From the NCBI RefSeq assembly GCF_017301735.1, contig NZ_CP071090.1:10468001-10532000 (forward strand): a stretch of DNA of 64,000 nucleotides, read 5' to 3'. Numbering within the stretch: position 1 is the first letter of the stretch; each line of letters starts with the position of its first letter. This stretch comes from Pyxidicoccus parkwaysis. GTDB taxonomy: Bacteria; Myxococcota; Myxococcia; Myxococcales; Myxococcaceae. Positions 53,357 through 62,215 of the stretch are shown here, piece after piece. Under the pieces are notes generated by a model that was not told where the DNA came from, made no database searches, and worked only from the letters and a program-made list of their open reading frames with translations. The translations under genes and the position numbers were made by a program.

Positions 53357-54391
53357 TCACGCATCGCTGGGCACGCGCGTGTAGCGGAACCTCGGGCCCG
53401 CGTTGAAGCCCGCCCCCGGCACCGGCGTGGCCATCAACTGCGCGACCTGGACGCGCAGCGAGAACATCAGCCCCATGGCCGGATTCAACATCCCCGGCTC
53501 GCCGTTGAACGTGAGGTGCAAGGCATTGAGCAGGCTGCTGTACGTCGCGTCGAACCGCTCCGCCAGACGCCACGCCTCCGAGTCCGTCGGGTACGCCTGT
53601 GCTCCCGGGTCATCGCCCATCGGCAGCACTCCGGCGGCGTCGAACGGAATCGGCTCGCCCGAGTACGAGTAGCCCTCCGGCACGCTCGCGTCCCGCACCA
53701 GCCTCCGCCCGTGGAGAATCTCCGCGAAGCGGTAGTAGTGCGCAGGCTGTCCCTCGGGGCTCAGCGGGCTCGTGCGCGAGCCCTCGCCCTGCGCGACGAT
53801 GAGGTCCAGCGCCCGCTTCGCCGACGCCACGTCCGTCACCGCGAACAACTCGTCCCGAGCGAACCAGCCCGTCACCTGCCGGTCCCTGCGCCCCGTGAAG
53901 ATGCGCGGCCCCAGTTCTTCAATCTTGTCCTTCAGCGACGCGTAGAACTGGCCCACCGTCCGGTACTCCGGCAGCGCCGCGAGCGCGGCCACCGGGAAGT
54001 CGAGCGGCGTCTCCGGCTCCTCGATGACCATGAACGTGTCCTCGATGAGCTCCAGCGACAGCCTGCGTAGGTGCACGATGAACGACCTGCCCGGCTCGTT
54101 GCCGATGCCCATGGGCAAGGGCCCCGGGTATTGCGGCAAGAAGGCCGGCGCGTTGAGCACCGGATGGCCTCCAATCGCGTTGAGCACGTTGGCCGCCAGG
54201 CACATGTGCAGCATCTCCTGCACGACGATGCCTCGCAGCAGCGCGGCAATCTCCGGCAGGGCCCCTTCACGAATCGAGTACAGCGCCGTCAGGTACGGCG
54301 GAATCGTGGCGTGCTCCAGCTCGATTGCCTTCTGGAGGCACGTCCTCAAATCGTCCAGCGTGTCGAGGCGCGGCTTGCGGATGTAGAGCAT
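53357..54391 (-). CDS. Ferritin-like protein, VioB C-terminal half homologue
   Basis: A 344-residue protein. The N-terminal 180 residues are a ferritin-like four-helix bundle: LRTCLQKAIELEHATIPPYLTALYSI (Glu/His ligands), GIVVQEMLHMCLAANVLNAIGGHP and LIEDTFMVIEEPE. This matches the C-terminal half of VioB, the enzyme that couples two indole-pyruvate imines in violacein synthesis (RebD/StaD relatives). The rest of the violacein-type pathway is not in view. It starts 13 bp after the gene for the other half, so the two act together. Confidence 0.83.
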   Translation of the reverse strand: MLYIRKPRLDTLDDLRTCLQKAIELEHATIPPYLTALYSIREGALPEIAALLRGIVVQEMLHMCLAANVLNAIGGHPVLNAPAFLPQYPGPLPMGIGNEPGRSFIVHLRRLSLELIEDTFMVIEEPETPLDFPVAALAALPEYRTVGQFYASLKDKIEELGPRIFTGRRDRQVTGWFARDELFAVTDVASAKRALDLIVAQGEGSRTSPLSPEGQPAHYYRFAEILHGRRLVRDASVPEGYSYSGEPIPFDAAGVLPMGDDPGAQAYPTDSEAWRLAERFDATYSSLLNALHLTFNGEPGMLNPAMGLMFSLRVQVAQLMATPVPGAGFNAGPRFRYTRVPSDA

Positions 54392-54404
54392 GAAGGTCTC
54401 CGGC

Positions 54405-56318
54405 TCACTCGGACAGGACGCGCTGAATCAGCCGGGGTGGCAGCGAGATGAGGCGCCGCTGCTTCGAAATCAGCGTCTTCGACTCCTCGGGGCTCGCGGA
54501 GGTGGAGGACTCGGGCGGAGCGAGCGCCGTCGCCTGGGGCTCCGCGGCCGGCCGCGGCACCGGCGTGCCGAGCCTCGGCTTCCCATCCGGCCCCGGGTTG
54601 CGCAGCCATTCGAGGATGGCCCTGCGCTTGCCATTGGACAGCGCGCGCGTCGCCGGCATGTGGTTGGGGTCCTCGCGCGGCAGGCCGAAGGCAAACGCCA
54701 GCAATTGCGTGTGGCGGACCAGGTCGTCGTAGCTCGCCAGGTTCACGATGCGACCCATCAGAGGGTACACGTTGGCGTACTGCTGGAAGATGGGCTGCAG
54801 GTGCTCGTGCCACGACGGCAGCGCCGGCATGGGGAACGCGTCCCAGACGAGCACGCTGAGGAAGTCGGCCGGGTCATAGCCGAAGTCCGGCGGCGTCCCA
54901 TTCGTGAAGAGCCGCGCCACCTCCTTCAGCAGATACCGCACGCCATACACCTGACCGTCGATGTACCCGCGCGGCGAGCCCGGATTCGACGCGTGGAGCT
55001 CCAGCGTGGCGCGGCCGTCGTGGTCCGTGTGGATGCACTCGTCGAAGGTGAGCGCCTCCACCGGCGTGCCGAACGCGGGCGCGGGCCCCAGCGGCCCCGG
55101 GCCCACGCCCGGCTGCAAGCCGCTGCTGTCATGCCACGCCACCACGGTGGCTCCGGGGTACGGCTTCCCGTAGCGCGTCGCGTACAACTCCACGCGCGCC
55201 GTGTCCCCCGGGTCCAGGCGGTGCACGAAGGTGTCCGCGCGCAGGTGCACGCCGCCCTCGTTCTCCTTGAGCACCACCTGCCCCGCCACCGCCACCGCGA
55301 GGCGGCTGTGCTCCACCGCGTGACGCTCCTGCCGCGTCAGCGGCCGGTCCTTCGGGAAGGACTGGATGCCGGCGGTGGACTCGTACCAACCCGGCGTCCG
55401 GTAGTCCGCCGCGCCCAGTGAGTGGAAGCTCCCATCCGCCTCCAGGTAGCCCACCTCCACGTCGCCCACGTCCGCGAAGGGACCGCGCACCGTCTGCACG
55501 GGCAGCGAGTTGCCGAAGTCCGCCACCACCACGTCCCGCCGCGAATCCACCACGGCCGGCATGAAGTTCAGCGCGGACACCGGCACGTTGTTCGCCACGC
55601 GCGACAGCAGATGCCGGCCGGCGACGAAGTGGCGCGGCTCGTGGTGCTCGTAGGGACCGATGGTGCCGACGAGCCGCCCCATCGTCATGTCCGGCAGCGC
55701 GGCGTTGCTGTTGTACCCATCCATCACGAACCGGATGGACAACAGTCCCTGCGGCGCCGCGCGGCTCAATTCACGCAGGAAGCGCGAGTCCGGCAGCGAG
55801 CCCCAGTCCACCGGACCGATGACGGACTGGTAGAAGCACGAGGCCCCCGCGTCGCCCTTGTACGGGCCGAGGTTCTTCGTGCGCGCCCACCAGATGTCGG
55901 AGAAGGCCGCGACGTGGTAGCGGCCTGAGAAGCAGTCCCGCTCGCCGTCGCTGAGGCGCACCATCAGGCCCCAGAGCTCGGAGACGAGCTGCTGCTGCGG
56001 GTCCAGGTCCACGTGCTTGCCCGCCACGCGCTCGTTGGCGTCGGCGACCCACATGCCCACCACCGGGTCCGCCTGCTTCGTGGTGGCCGAGCTTCCGTCC
56101 CCGTAGCAGACGCGCGTCACCTTGCAGCCGACGAGCCGGAAGGACCCCGAGCCCTCCGGGTTCCACCAGCCATTGAAGTCACCACCGGGGACTCGAGGCT
56201 CCTGGTACTCCGGCTTGAAGGTCGCGTTGTTGAAGTGGCGCACGTCGTTGTTGACCGTCGCCGGATCCGACTGGAAGCGCCCCGCGAAGTGCAGGCGCAC
56301 CGCATCCAGGTAGCTCAT
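54405..56318 (-). CDS. VioB N-terminal half homologue
   Basis: A 637-residue protein starting MSYLDAVRLHFAGRFQSD, like the opening of VioB (LDFPRIHFRG). Near the end, YANVYPLMGRIVNLASYDDL and NHMPATRALSNGKRRAILEW align by eye with VioB YYELVYPFMSDKVFSL and YYMPSTRELSAPKARLFLKY. A Pro/Ser tail of about 60 residues replaces the ferritin-like half, which is encoded by the next gene. No signal peptide. With that gene it forms a split VioB-like enzyme; no tryptophan oxidase (VioA/RebO) gene is near, so the substrate may differ. Confidence 0.8.
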   Translation of the reverse strand: MSYLDAVRLHFAGRFQSDPATVNNDVRHFNNATFKPEYQEPRVPGGDFNGWWNPEGSGSFRLVGCKVTRVCYGDGSSATTKQADPVVGMWVADANERVAGKHVDLDPQQQLVSELWGLMVRLSDGERDCFSGRYHVAAFSDIWWARTKNLGPYKGDAGASCFYQSVIGPVDWGSLPDSRFLRELSRAAPQGLLSIRFVMDGYNSNAALPDMTMGRLVGTIGPYEHHEPRHFVAGRHLLSRVANNVPVSALNFMPAVVDSRRDVVVADFGNSLPVQTVRGPFADVGDVEVGYLEADGSFHSLGAADYRTPGWYESTAGIQSFPKDRPLTRQERHAVEHSRLAVAVAGQVVLKENEGGVHLRADTFVHRLDPGDTARVELYATRYGKPYPGATVVAWHDSSGLQPGVGPGPLGPAPAFGTPVEALTFDECIHTDHDGRATLELHASNPGSPRGYIDGQVYGVRYLLKEVARLFTNGTPPDFGYDPADFLSVLVWDAFPMPALPSWHEHLQPIFQQYANVYPLMGRIVNLASYDDLVRHTQLLAFAFGLPREDPNHMPATRALSNGKRRAILEWLRNPGPDGKPRLGTPVPRPAAEPQATALAPPESSTSASPEESKTLISKQRRLISLPPRLIQRVLSE

Positions 56319-56425
56319 GCGTCCTCTTCCACCTCGGCGCGGGGCGGATCAGCCCCGTGCGCCAGCTCGTGGAAGAACAGGCATACCTGAAAAATCTGTG
56401 ACTGAAAACGAACGCTCCGTGGGGT

Positions 56426-57301
56426 TCAGCGAAGGAGGTTCCGGAGCGCGAGGGTGGCAACCCGGCGCAGGCCGAGCGCCCGGGCGTACTCCACTCCATC
56501 CTTCCTGCCTCCCGCGTCTGGGTCGTCGCTCGGGCACAAAGACCTCAGGAAGGACACCTGGCCGTGGGACTCCCCAGAGTCGGAGCAGGCCCATTCGAGC
56601 ACCGCGAGGTGCATCACGCTGGAGAGCGCACAGACGGGGGGCGTCTCCCGCCGGGTCGCCGCCTCCATCAGCTCCCGTAGCAGGAGCTCCCCCTCTCCGA
56701 GGGAGAGCCTTCTCGGGCTGACCCGAACCCCCTCCAGCGTGCTGCTCCAGCCGGAGAGCTCCGCGCCCTCGTGTCCCAGCTTCAGATAGAGCGTGTTGAA
56801 CCAACCCCCGGCGCAGCCGAGCTCGCCGAAGTTGACCTTTACCCTCACCGGCAACGAGGCCCGCAGACAGTCGAACGGCGTCGTCGCGGTGGCTCCGAGC
56901 CCCGTCGCCATCGCGAAGTCGTACGCATCCAAGGGTTCGGTGGCGCGCGCCCACACGCGTCCCGCCTGCTCGGGCTCCGAGACCAGCAGGGTCCCCGTGC
57001 CGGTCTCCGCGAAGATGCGGCCGTCGCCCGGAAACACGAGCCTTCGAACGGGATGCTCCGGAAACCGTCCCGCCTCCCGCCAGCTCGTTCCGGCGTCCCG
57101 GGAGACGAACACGACGGCCCCCTTCCATCCCAGCCAGAAGTCCGGTGACTTGTGTGCCACACCGTCGAAGTTGGACGCGTCCGGAGGCTTCGGCTCGGCC
57201 ACGAAGAGCCGGCCCAGGCGTGGCGATACCTCCTCCGCGCCCGCGGGCGACACCGTCATCAGATTCGCGAGCACCACGAGCAGGGACGCAACGCGCGACA
57301 T
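56426..57301 (-). CDS. Secreted protein with BNR-like repeat
   Basis: A 291-residue exported protein (signal MSRVASLLVVLANLMTVSPAGA). Residues 60-125 resemble BNR/sialidase-type propeller strands: VVFVSRDAGTSWREAGRFP, GRIFAETGTGTLLVSEPE. The C-terminal 150 residues have five cysteines (FDCLRAS, ELGCAGG, PVCALSS, EWACSDS, RSLCPSD) and no family I know. It precedes the split VioB pair by 107 bp on the same strand. Function unknown. Confidence 0.75.
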   Translation of the reverse strand: MSRVASLLVVLANLMTVSPAGAEEVSPRLGRLFVAEPKPPDASNFDGVAHKSPDFWLGWKGAVVFVSRDAGTSWREAGRFPEHPVRRLVFPGDGRIFAETGTGTLLVSEPEQAGRVWARATEPLDAYDFAMATGLGATATTPFDCLRASLPVRVKVNFGELGCAGGWFNTLYLKLGHEGAELSGWSSTLEGVRVSPRRLSLGEGELLLRELMEAATRRETPPVCALSSVMHLAVLEWACSDSGESHGQVSFLRSLCPSDDPDAGGRKDGVEYARALGLRRVATLALRNLLR

Positions 57302-57421
57302 GGGGACCTCCTGAGCGACGGGAGTGTGTCCCCGCGCGCCGTCCCCTTCCTCACGGTTGCATCACGGCCACACCATCCTCGCCGCACAGGGCGGGCCCGG
57401 GCACTCGCACGAAACGGGCGC

Positions 57422-57940
57422 TCAGCCCTCGGACGAAGGCGTGGCCGCGGGCGAGCCACCCGCCGGAGCCCCGCCCTCCGGCGCGGCAAAGGTGCCGGTG
57501 GCCGGGTCCACGGACCAGGCGGAGTACTTGTGCTGCGTCACGTCGAGCAGCTTCCCGTCCTCGTAGCAGACCCGGTAGATGAGGAACTGCGGGTTGATGA
57601 AGTTGGGCTGGCCGTAGCGGTAGCACTCGGCGCCGCGCTCGTCGCGCTCCAGGGTAATCGGCCGGCCGAGCAGGGCCACCACCTGGTCCGCCGTCATGCC
57701 GCCGCGCACCGACTTGATGCCCTGCGGAGTGACGAGCCGGAAGGTGTGCTCCTCGTTCTTCGCCAGGGCCCAGAAGCCTACACCCAGCACCACTGGAATC
57801 AGCGCCGCCAGCAGCGCCAGGGCCCAGCGCCCTCGCGGCACCGGCCGGCCCTCCTGGAAGGCCGTGAAGAGGCCCGAGGCATCCGATTGAGAGGGCACGG
57901 CCTTCAAGGGGGATTCTGTCTCGCTCACGTCGCCTGACAT
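57422..57940 (-). CDS. Single-pass membrane protein with BamE-like segment
   Basis: A 172-residue protein from ATG 57940. One transmembrane helix at about 40-58 (LALLAALIPVVLGVGFWAL), then SVRGGMTADQVVALLGRPI, the SmpA/BamE-type helix that binds beta-barrel or envelope partners, followed by CYRYGQPN and YRVCYEDGKLLDVTQ. The tail is Gly/Pro/Ala-rich. A periplasmic envelope-assembly accessory is plausible, not shown. Divergent from ppk1. Confidence 0.75.
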   Translation of the reverse strand: MSGDVSETESPLKAVPSQSDASGLFTAFQEGRPVPRGRWALALLAALIPVVLGVGFWALAKNEEHTFRLVTPQGIKSVRGGMTADQVVALLGRPITLERDERGAECYRYGQPNFINPQFLIYRVCYEDGKLLDVTQHKYSAWSVDPATGTFAAPEGGAPAGGSPAATPSSEG

Positions 57941-58122
57941 GCGCACCTTACAACACGGATGCACGAAAGTCCACGCCACCCCACCTTTCCTACTGGCCCC
58001 CCACCATTCAAGGACTAGATGGCCCGGGAGCCCGCCTCCCCAGGTCACAGGGAAGTTTCAAAGGCGGGGTCACACAACTGCTACATCGTCCCCATAAGGC
58101 GTTCAAGAGGAGCAACGGAATC

Positions 58123-60282
58123 ATGGCGAAGCGCGGTGGTGGGCGCGGTGTCAGCCAGAAGCCAGTGGAACGGGATGCCCTCCCCGCTGGCACGGAAGCG
58201 GTGGACACGGAGCTGTTCTTCAACCGCGAGGTGTCCTGGCTGGCCTTCAACGACCGGGTACTGCAGCTCGCCGAGTCGGCGGACATCCCGTTGCTGGAGC
58301 GCCTGAAGTTCATCTCCATCTATGCGCGCAACCTGGACGAGTTCTTCATGATTCGCGTGGCGCGCCTGCACGAGCAGGTGCGCAGCAACGTGGCGCGGCT
58401 GGTGCCGGACGGCGCGTCGCCGAGCACCACGCTCGACAAGCTGCACCAGGGCATCTTCGAGCAGGGCAAGCGCCACGCGGACTGCTTCGAGAAGGTGCTG
58501 CGCCCCGCGCTCGCGGAGAAGGGCCTGCGCATCCTCTCCGCGAAGGACCTGGACGCCGAGCAGCGCCAGCAGGTGGATCAGCGCTTCCGCGAGCAGATTT
58601 TCCCCGTGCTCACCCCGCTGGCCATCGGCTTGGGGCGGCACTTCCCCTACATCTCCAACCTGTCGCTCAGCCTCGCGGTGCTGCTGAGAGACCCGGAGGC
58701 GGACGAGGAGAGCGTCGCCCGGGTGAAGGTGCCCAAGGAGCTGATTCCGCGCTTCCTGCCGCTGAAGGGCAACGTCTTCGTCCCGCTGGAGGAGGTCATC
58801 GCGCAGCACCTCGCGGACCTCTTCCCCGGCATGCAGGTGCTGTCGTGGGGCGTCTTCCGCGTCACGCGCGACGCGGACTTCACCGTGTCCGAGGACGCGG
58901 AGGACTTGCTCAAGGCGGTGGAGACGGAGCTGCGCCAGCGGCGCTTCGGCGACGTCATCCGGCTGGAGGTGCAGGCCGGCATGGACCCGAAGCTCCTGGA
59001 GCCGCTGGTGGAGGCGCTGGGGCTGGAGCAGCGGCAGGTGTACGAGGAGCACGGCCTCGTGGGCCTGTCGGACCTGTCAGCCATCGCCTTCGGGCCCGGC
59101 TTCCCCGAGCTGAAGGACCCGCCGTGGACGCCCGTCACCCAGCCTCGCCTGCGCCCGGACGCGGACGTGCAGGACGGCGGCACGGTGCTGTCCGCGATGC
59201 GCCGGGGGGATTTGCTCGTCCACCACCCCTACGAGTCCTTCGGCTCCTCGGTGGAGCGCTTCGTTAGCGAGGCGGTGGCGGACCCGGACGTCCTCGCGAT
59301 TAAACAAACGGTGTACCGCACGTCGGACAGCTCGCCGCTGGTGCCCGCGCTGATTACGGCGACGGAGAACGGCAAGCAGGCCGTGTGCATGGTGGAGCTC
59401 AAGGCGCGCTTCGACGAGCGCACCAACATCAAGTGGGCCAACGCGCTGGAAGAGGCGGGCGTCCACGTGGTGTATGGGATTCCATCGCTGAAGACGCACG
59501 CGAAGGCCATCCTCATCGTCCGGCGCGAGGGCGAGCGGGTGCGGCACTACGTGCACATCGGCACGGGCAACTACAACCCGAAGACGGCGCGGCTCTACAC
59601 GGACCTGGGGCTCTTCACGAGGGACCCGGACATCGGCGCGGACGTGGCGGATGTCTTCAACTACCTCACCGGCTTCGGGCGGCCGAAGACGTTCCGCAAG
59701 CTGCTGGTGGCGCCGCTCAACATGCGCGAGGGGCTGCTGGAGGAAATCAAGCGCACCATCATGGCGCACACGCTGGAGCGTCCGTCTCGCATCCAGATGA
59801 AGATGAACGCGCTGGTGGACCCCACCATCATCCGCGCGCTGTACGACGCGTCTCGCGCGGGCGTGAAGGTGGAGCTCAACGTGCGCGGCATCTGCTGCCT
59901 GCGCCCGGGCCTGCCCGGCGTGTCCGAGAACATCCGCGTGGTGTCCGTGCTCGGGCGCTTCCTGGAGCACTCTCGCGTGTATCTCTTCGAGCGGGGCGCG
60001 GAGACGCGCTGCTACATCGGCTCGGCGGACCTGATGCCTCGCAACCTGGACCACCGCGTGGAAGTGCTCGCGCCGGTGGAGGACCCGATGCTGGCCGCGC
60101 AGGTGCGCGACATCCTGGAGCGCTGCATCTCCGACAACACGTCCGCGTGGGAATTGACGTCCGACGGCTCGTGGAAGCGCCGCACTCCGCCATCGCCCAA
60201 CGAGAAGCGCTCCGCCCAGGGCGAGATGATGGAGCGCGCCGTCCGCATGGCGCAGTTCCAGGGCGGCCGGCCGCTGCCCTGA
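58123..60282 (+). CDS. ppk1: Polyphosphate kinase 1
   Basis: A 719-residue PPK1 of normal length. N-domain FFNREVSWLAFNDRVLQLAE, head domain, and two phospholipase-D-like C-domains: the catalytic phospho-His in YVHIGTGNYNPKTARLYTDLGLFT (His of HIGTGNYN) and the second site RCYIGSADLMPRNLDHRVEV. Also ALIKQTVYRTS-like AIKQTVYRTSDSS and NVRGICCLRPG. Makes inorganic polyphosphate from ATP, membrane-associated. The intergenic region upstream may carry phosphate control; no clear Pho box was found. Confidence 0.96.
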   Translation: MAKRGGGRGVSQKPVERDALPAGTEAVDTELFFNREVSWLAFNDRVLQLAESADIPLLERLKFISIYARNLDEFFMIRVARLHEQVRSNVARLVPDGASPSTTLDKLHQGIFEQGKRHADCFEKVLRPALAEKGLRILSAKDLDAEQRQQVDQRFREQIFPVLTPLAIGLGRHFPYISNLSLSLAVLLRDPEADEESVARVKVPKELIPRFLPLKGNVFVPLEEVIAQHLADLFPGMQVLSWGVFRVTRDADFTVSEDAEDLLKAVETELRQRRFGDVIRLEVQAGMDPKLLEPLVEALGLEQRQVYEEHGLVGLSDLSAIAFGPGFPELKDPPWTPVTQPRLRPDADVQDGGTVLSAMRRGDLLVHHPYESFGSSVERFVSEAVADPDVLAIKQTVYRTSDSSPLVPALITATENGKQAVCMVELKARFDERTNIKWANALEEAGVHVVYGIPSLKTHAKAILIVRREGERVRHYVHIGTGNYNPKTARLYTDLGLFTRDPDIGADVADVFNYLTGFGRPKTFRKLLVAPLNMREGLLEEIKRTIMAHTLERPSRIQMKMNALVDPTIIRALYDASRAGVKVELNVRGICCLRPGLPGVSENIRVVSVLGRFLEHSRVYLFERGAETRCYIGSADLMPRNLDHRVEVLAPVEDPMLAAQVRDILERCISDNTSAWELTSDGSWKRRTPPSPNEKRSAQGEMMERAVRMAQFQGGRPLP

Positions 60283-60289
60283 GCGGGAA

Positions 60290-60460
60290 TCACACGCGGC
60301 GGCGCAGGGGCTCGCGGGCGGCGAGCCACTTCGCGGGAATGAAAGTGTGGCCCGCCGAGCCAGATGTTCCACAGCCGAAGGCGTCTCCGACGGACAGGCC
60401 GTCCAGAGAGACGAGGGCCCGCGCCAGCCGCGCGCCCTCATCGCCCGGCATCGCGCCCCG
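60290..60460 (-). pseudogene. N-terminal remnant of an ADP-ribosylglycohydrolase-like gene
   Basis: On the minus strand, DEGARLARALVSLDGLSVGD followed by AFG matches the start of ADP-ribosylglycohydrolase-family proteins (SLDGLAVGDAFG). After that the sequence is unrelated and stops at 60290. The upstream part overlaps the 3' end of the TPR gene. Only about 20 residues match, so the call is tentative. Confidence 0.4.
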
Positions 60461-61328
60461 CATCCAGCGCCCGCAGCCCTTCGAGCGCATCCGTAATCTG
60501 GGAGTGCCCGGCATCCAGCCGCGGACGGCTGATGGCCAGGGAGCGCTCATAGTCCGCGCGCGCGGCCTCGGGATGGCCCGTCTTCACCTCGAGCACCGCG
60601 AGCAGGTTGAGCACACCTGCCACCTCGGGATGCTCCGGGCCTCGGAGCTTCTCGGTGATACGCAGGGACTCCTCCAGATGGCTCCGGGCCTCCTTGTAGC
60701 GGCCCGTCGAGCTCTCCAGCGCGCCGAGCACCGACAGCGACACCGCGGTGTCCACGTCCTCATCGCCGCGTAGCTTCCGCCAGTCCTCGTAGCCCCGCCG
60801 TGCGTACGCCTCGGCGTGGGAGAGGTCGCCCATCTCCCTCAACAGCGAGGCGAGGTTGTCGAGCACCCGCGCACGCTCCTCCGAGGGCGCGCTCCCCAGC
60901 TGCGCGAGCAGGGACTCCCAGGTCTTCCGCGCCTCCGCCCGCCTGTCGGCGTACTGGTAGGCCATGGCGAGGTTGTTCATGGCTCTGCGCCGCAGCTCTG
61001 GCGCATCCGCGTCCTTGCAGGCCGCGAGCCCCTGGGAGGCCCGCTCCAGCAGGGGCACCGCGCGCGCCGCGTCTCCGTGGCGGCGGTAGGCGACCGCCAG
61101 ATTCATGGTGTCGTTCAACACCTCGATGTCGTCAGCGCCCCGGTACTGGGTCCACAGGGCAATGGCCTCCAGCAGCGGCTTCTCGGCGTCCAGGTACCGG
61201 CCCGAGCGCTGGAGCTCACTGGCCTGACGCTCGAGTGAACGGGCCCGCTGCACCTCCGCGGGGGGCATCGGCGCGGGGGGTTTGGGTTGGGCCATGAAGA
61301 GGAGCGCGAGGAGTGTACGCAGAGTCAT
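60438..61328 (-). CDS. Exported TPR protein
   Basis: A 296-residue protein from ATG 61328 (MTLRTLLALLFMAQPKPPAP), a short signal-like start that may be cleaved. From about residue 32 to 285 it has six to seven TPR units of the 42-residue kinesin-light-chain type: DDIEVLNDTMNLAVAYRRHG, RRRAMNNLAMAYQYADRRAE, ARVLDNLASLLREMGDLSHA, DTAVSLSVLGALESSTGRYK, HPEVAGVLNLLAVLEVKTGH. A protein-interaction scaffold. Function not known. Confidence 0.85.
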   Translation of the reverse strand: MTLRTLLALLFMAQPKPPAPMPPAEVQRARSLERQASELQRSGRYLDAEKPLLEAIALWTQYRGADDIEVLNDTMNLAVAYRRHGDAARAVPLLERASQGLAACKDADAPELRRRAMNNLAMAYQYADRRAEARKTWESLLAQLGSAPSEERARVLDNLASLLREMGDLSHAEAYARRGYEDWRKLRGDEDVDTAVSLSVLGALESSTGRYKEARSHLEESLRITEKLRGPEHPEVAGVLNLLAVLEVKTGHPEAARADYERSLAISRPRLDAGHSQITDALEGLRALDAGRDAGR

Positions 61329-61426
61329 GCCGCGGCTTGTAACACCAGCCCTCGCGCGCTTTCGAGCGGCCCCGTTCACGCAACTCCGATGCAGGCGCCC
61401 TCAGGTGGCTGTAGGGCACCTGGCGC

Positions 61427-62086
61427 TCACCCCGCGCCGTCGCGCCGGTGCGCATCCACATACAGCCCGATGAGCTGGTTGCGCGCGTGCTCGGCGTGGG
61501 TATCGCGTCCGGCCGGCAGGCCGAGCAGGGCCTGCGTGTGCTCGTGGTTCTTCGTCAGGCTGACCAGTGTCTTCGCCCAGGCCGCGACGTCATGGGCCTT
61601 CAGCCTTCCGGCCTCGACCTGGCGCTTCAGGTAGTCCCGGAGGACGTGCTCGGCGGCGACGAAGGCGGCCTCGTTCAGGATGCGCCCGAACTCCGGATGC
61701 CGCTCGGCCTCGGCAATCACCAACCGCTGGAAGCGGATGGCGTCGGGGGCGTTCATCACCGCCGCCATGCGGTCGATGAAGTACGGGATGGCCTCGGCCG
61801 TGTCGGCGGAGAGGTCCTCCACGCGCGGCAGCCTGCCGACGAAGAGCTCACTGCCGTACTCGATGCTGGCCGCGAAGAGCCCTTCCTTGTTCCCGAAGTG
61901 GTCGTAGAGGGTCCGCTTGGTGGTTCCCGCGGCCTCCGCCAGCCGCTCCATGGAAGCCACCTGGTAGCCGTCTTCGAGGAAGACGTCCTTCGCCGCGATG
62001 AGGATTTCCTGCCGCCGCTGCCGGGACGCGGGCGTCTTTCCCCACAGCCCGCCCGCCGGCTTCTCGGCCCGCTTTTCACGCGACAT
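61427..62086 (-). CDS. TetR-family repressor
   Basis: A 219-residue regulator from ATG 62086 (MSREKRAEKPAGG). HTH: RQEILIAAKDVFLEDGYQVA, SMERLAEAAGTTKRTLYDHF, GNKEGLFAAS. The C-terminal domain resembles the TetR_C/AefR-like group (FQRLVIAEAERHPEFGRILNEAA). It is divergent from an oxidoreductase gene with an ACCGTACGGT palindrome between, so it very likely represses that gene and itself. Confidence 0.92.
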   Translation of the reverse strand: MSREKRAEKPAGGLWGKTPASRQRRQEILIAAKDVFLEDGYQVASMERLAEAAGTTKRTLYDHFGNKEGLFAASIEYGSELFVGRLPRVEDLSADTAEAIPYFIDRMAAVMNAPDAIRFQRLVIAEAERHPEFGRILNEAAFVAAEHVLRDYLKRQVEAGRLKAHDVAAWAKTLVSLTKNHEHTQALLGLPAGRDTHAEHARNQLIGLYVDAHRRDGAG

Positions 62087-62180
62087 GGCCGCATTCTTCG
62101 CCTCATCCGCCACGCCCTGAAAGCCTCGTGCGCCCCGCCCCCCAGGCGATTCCGTTGCTGCCTTCAAGCGACCTCACTAT

Positions 62181-62190
62181 ACCGTACGGT
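62181..62190. promoter_or_regulatory. TetR operator ACCGTACGGT
   Basis: Perfect 10-bp palindrome in the divergent gap. On the minus strand it is followed at once by TATAGT (62181-62176), a good -10 for the TetR gene, so binding would block that promoter; it is 26 bp before the ATG of the oxidoreductase. Confidence 0.72.
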
Positions 62191-62215
62191 GAAGTTCAAT
62201 CCGGGAGCCCATGCC

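Noticed and set aside
57941..58122. Possible Pho box before ppk1 (TCACACAACTGCTACATC)
   Set aside because: Too far from the CTGTCAT-type direct repeats to call; only weak similarity.
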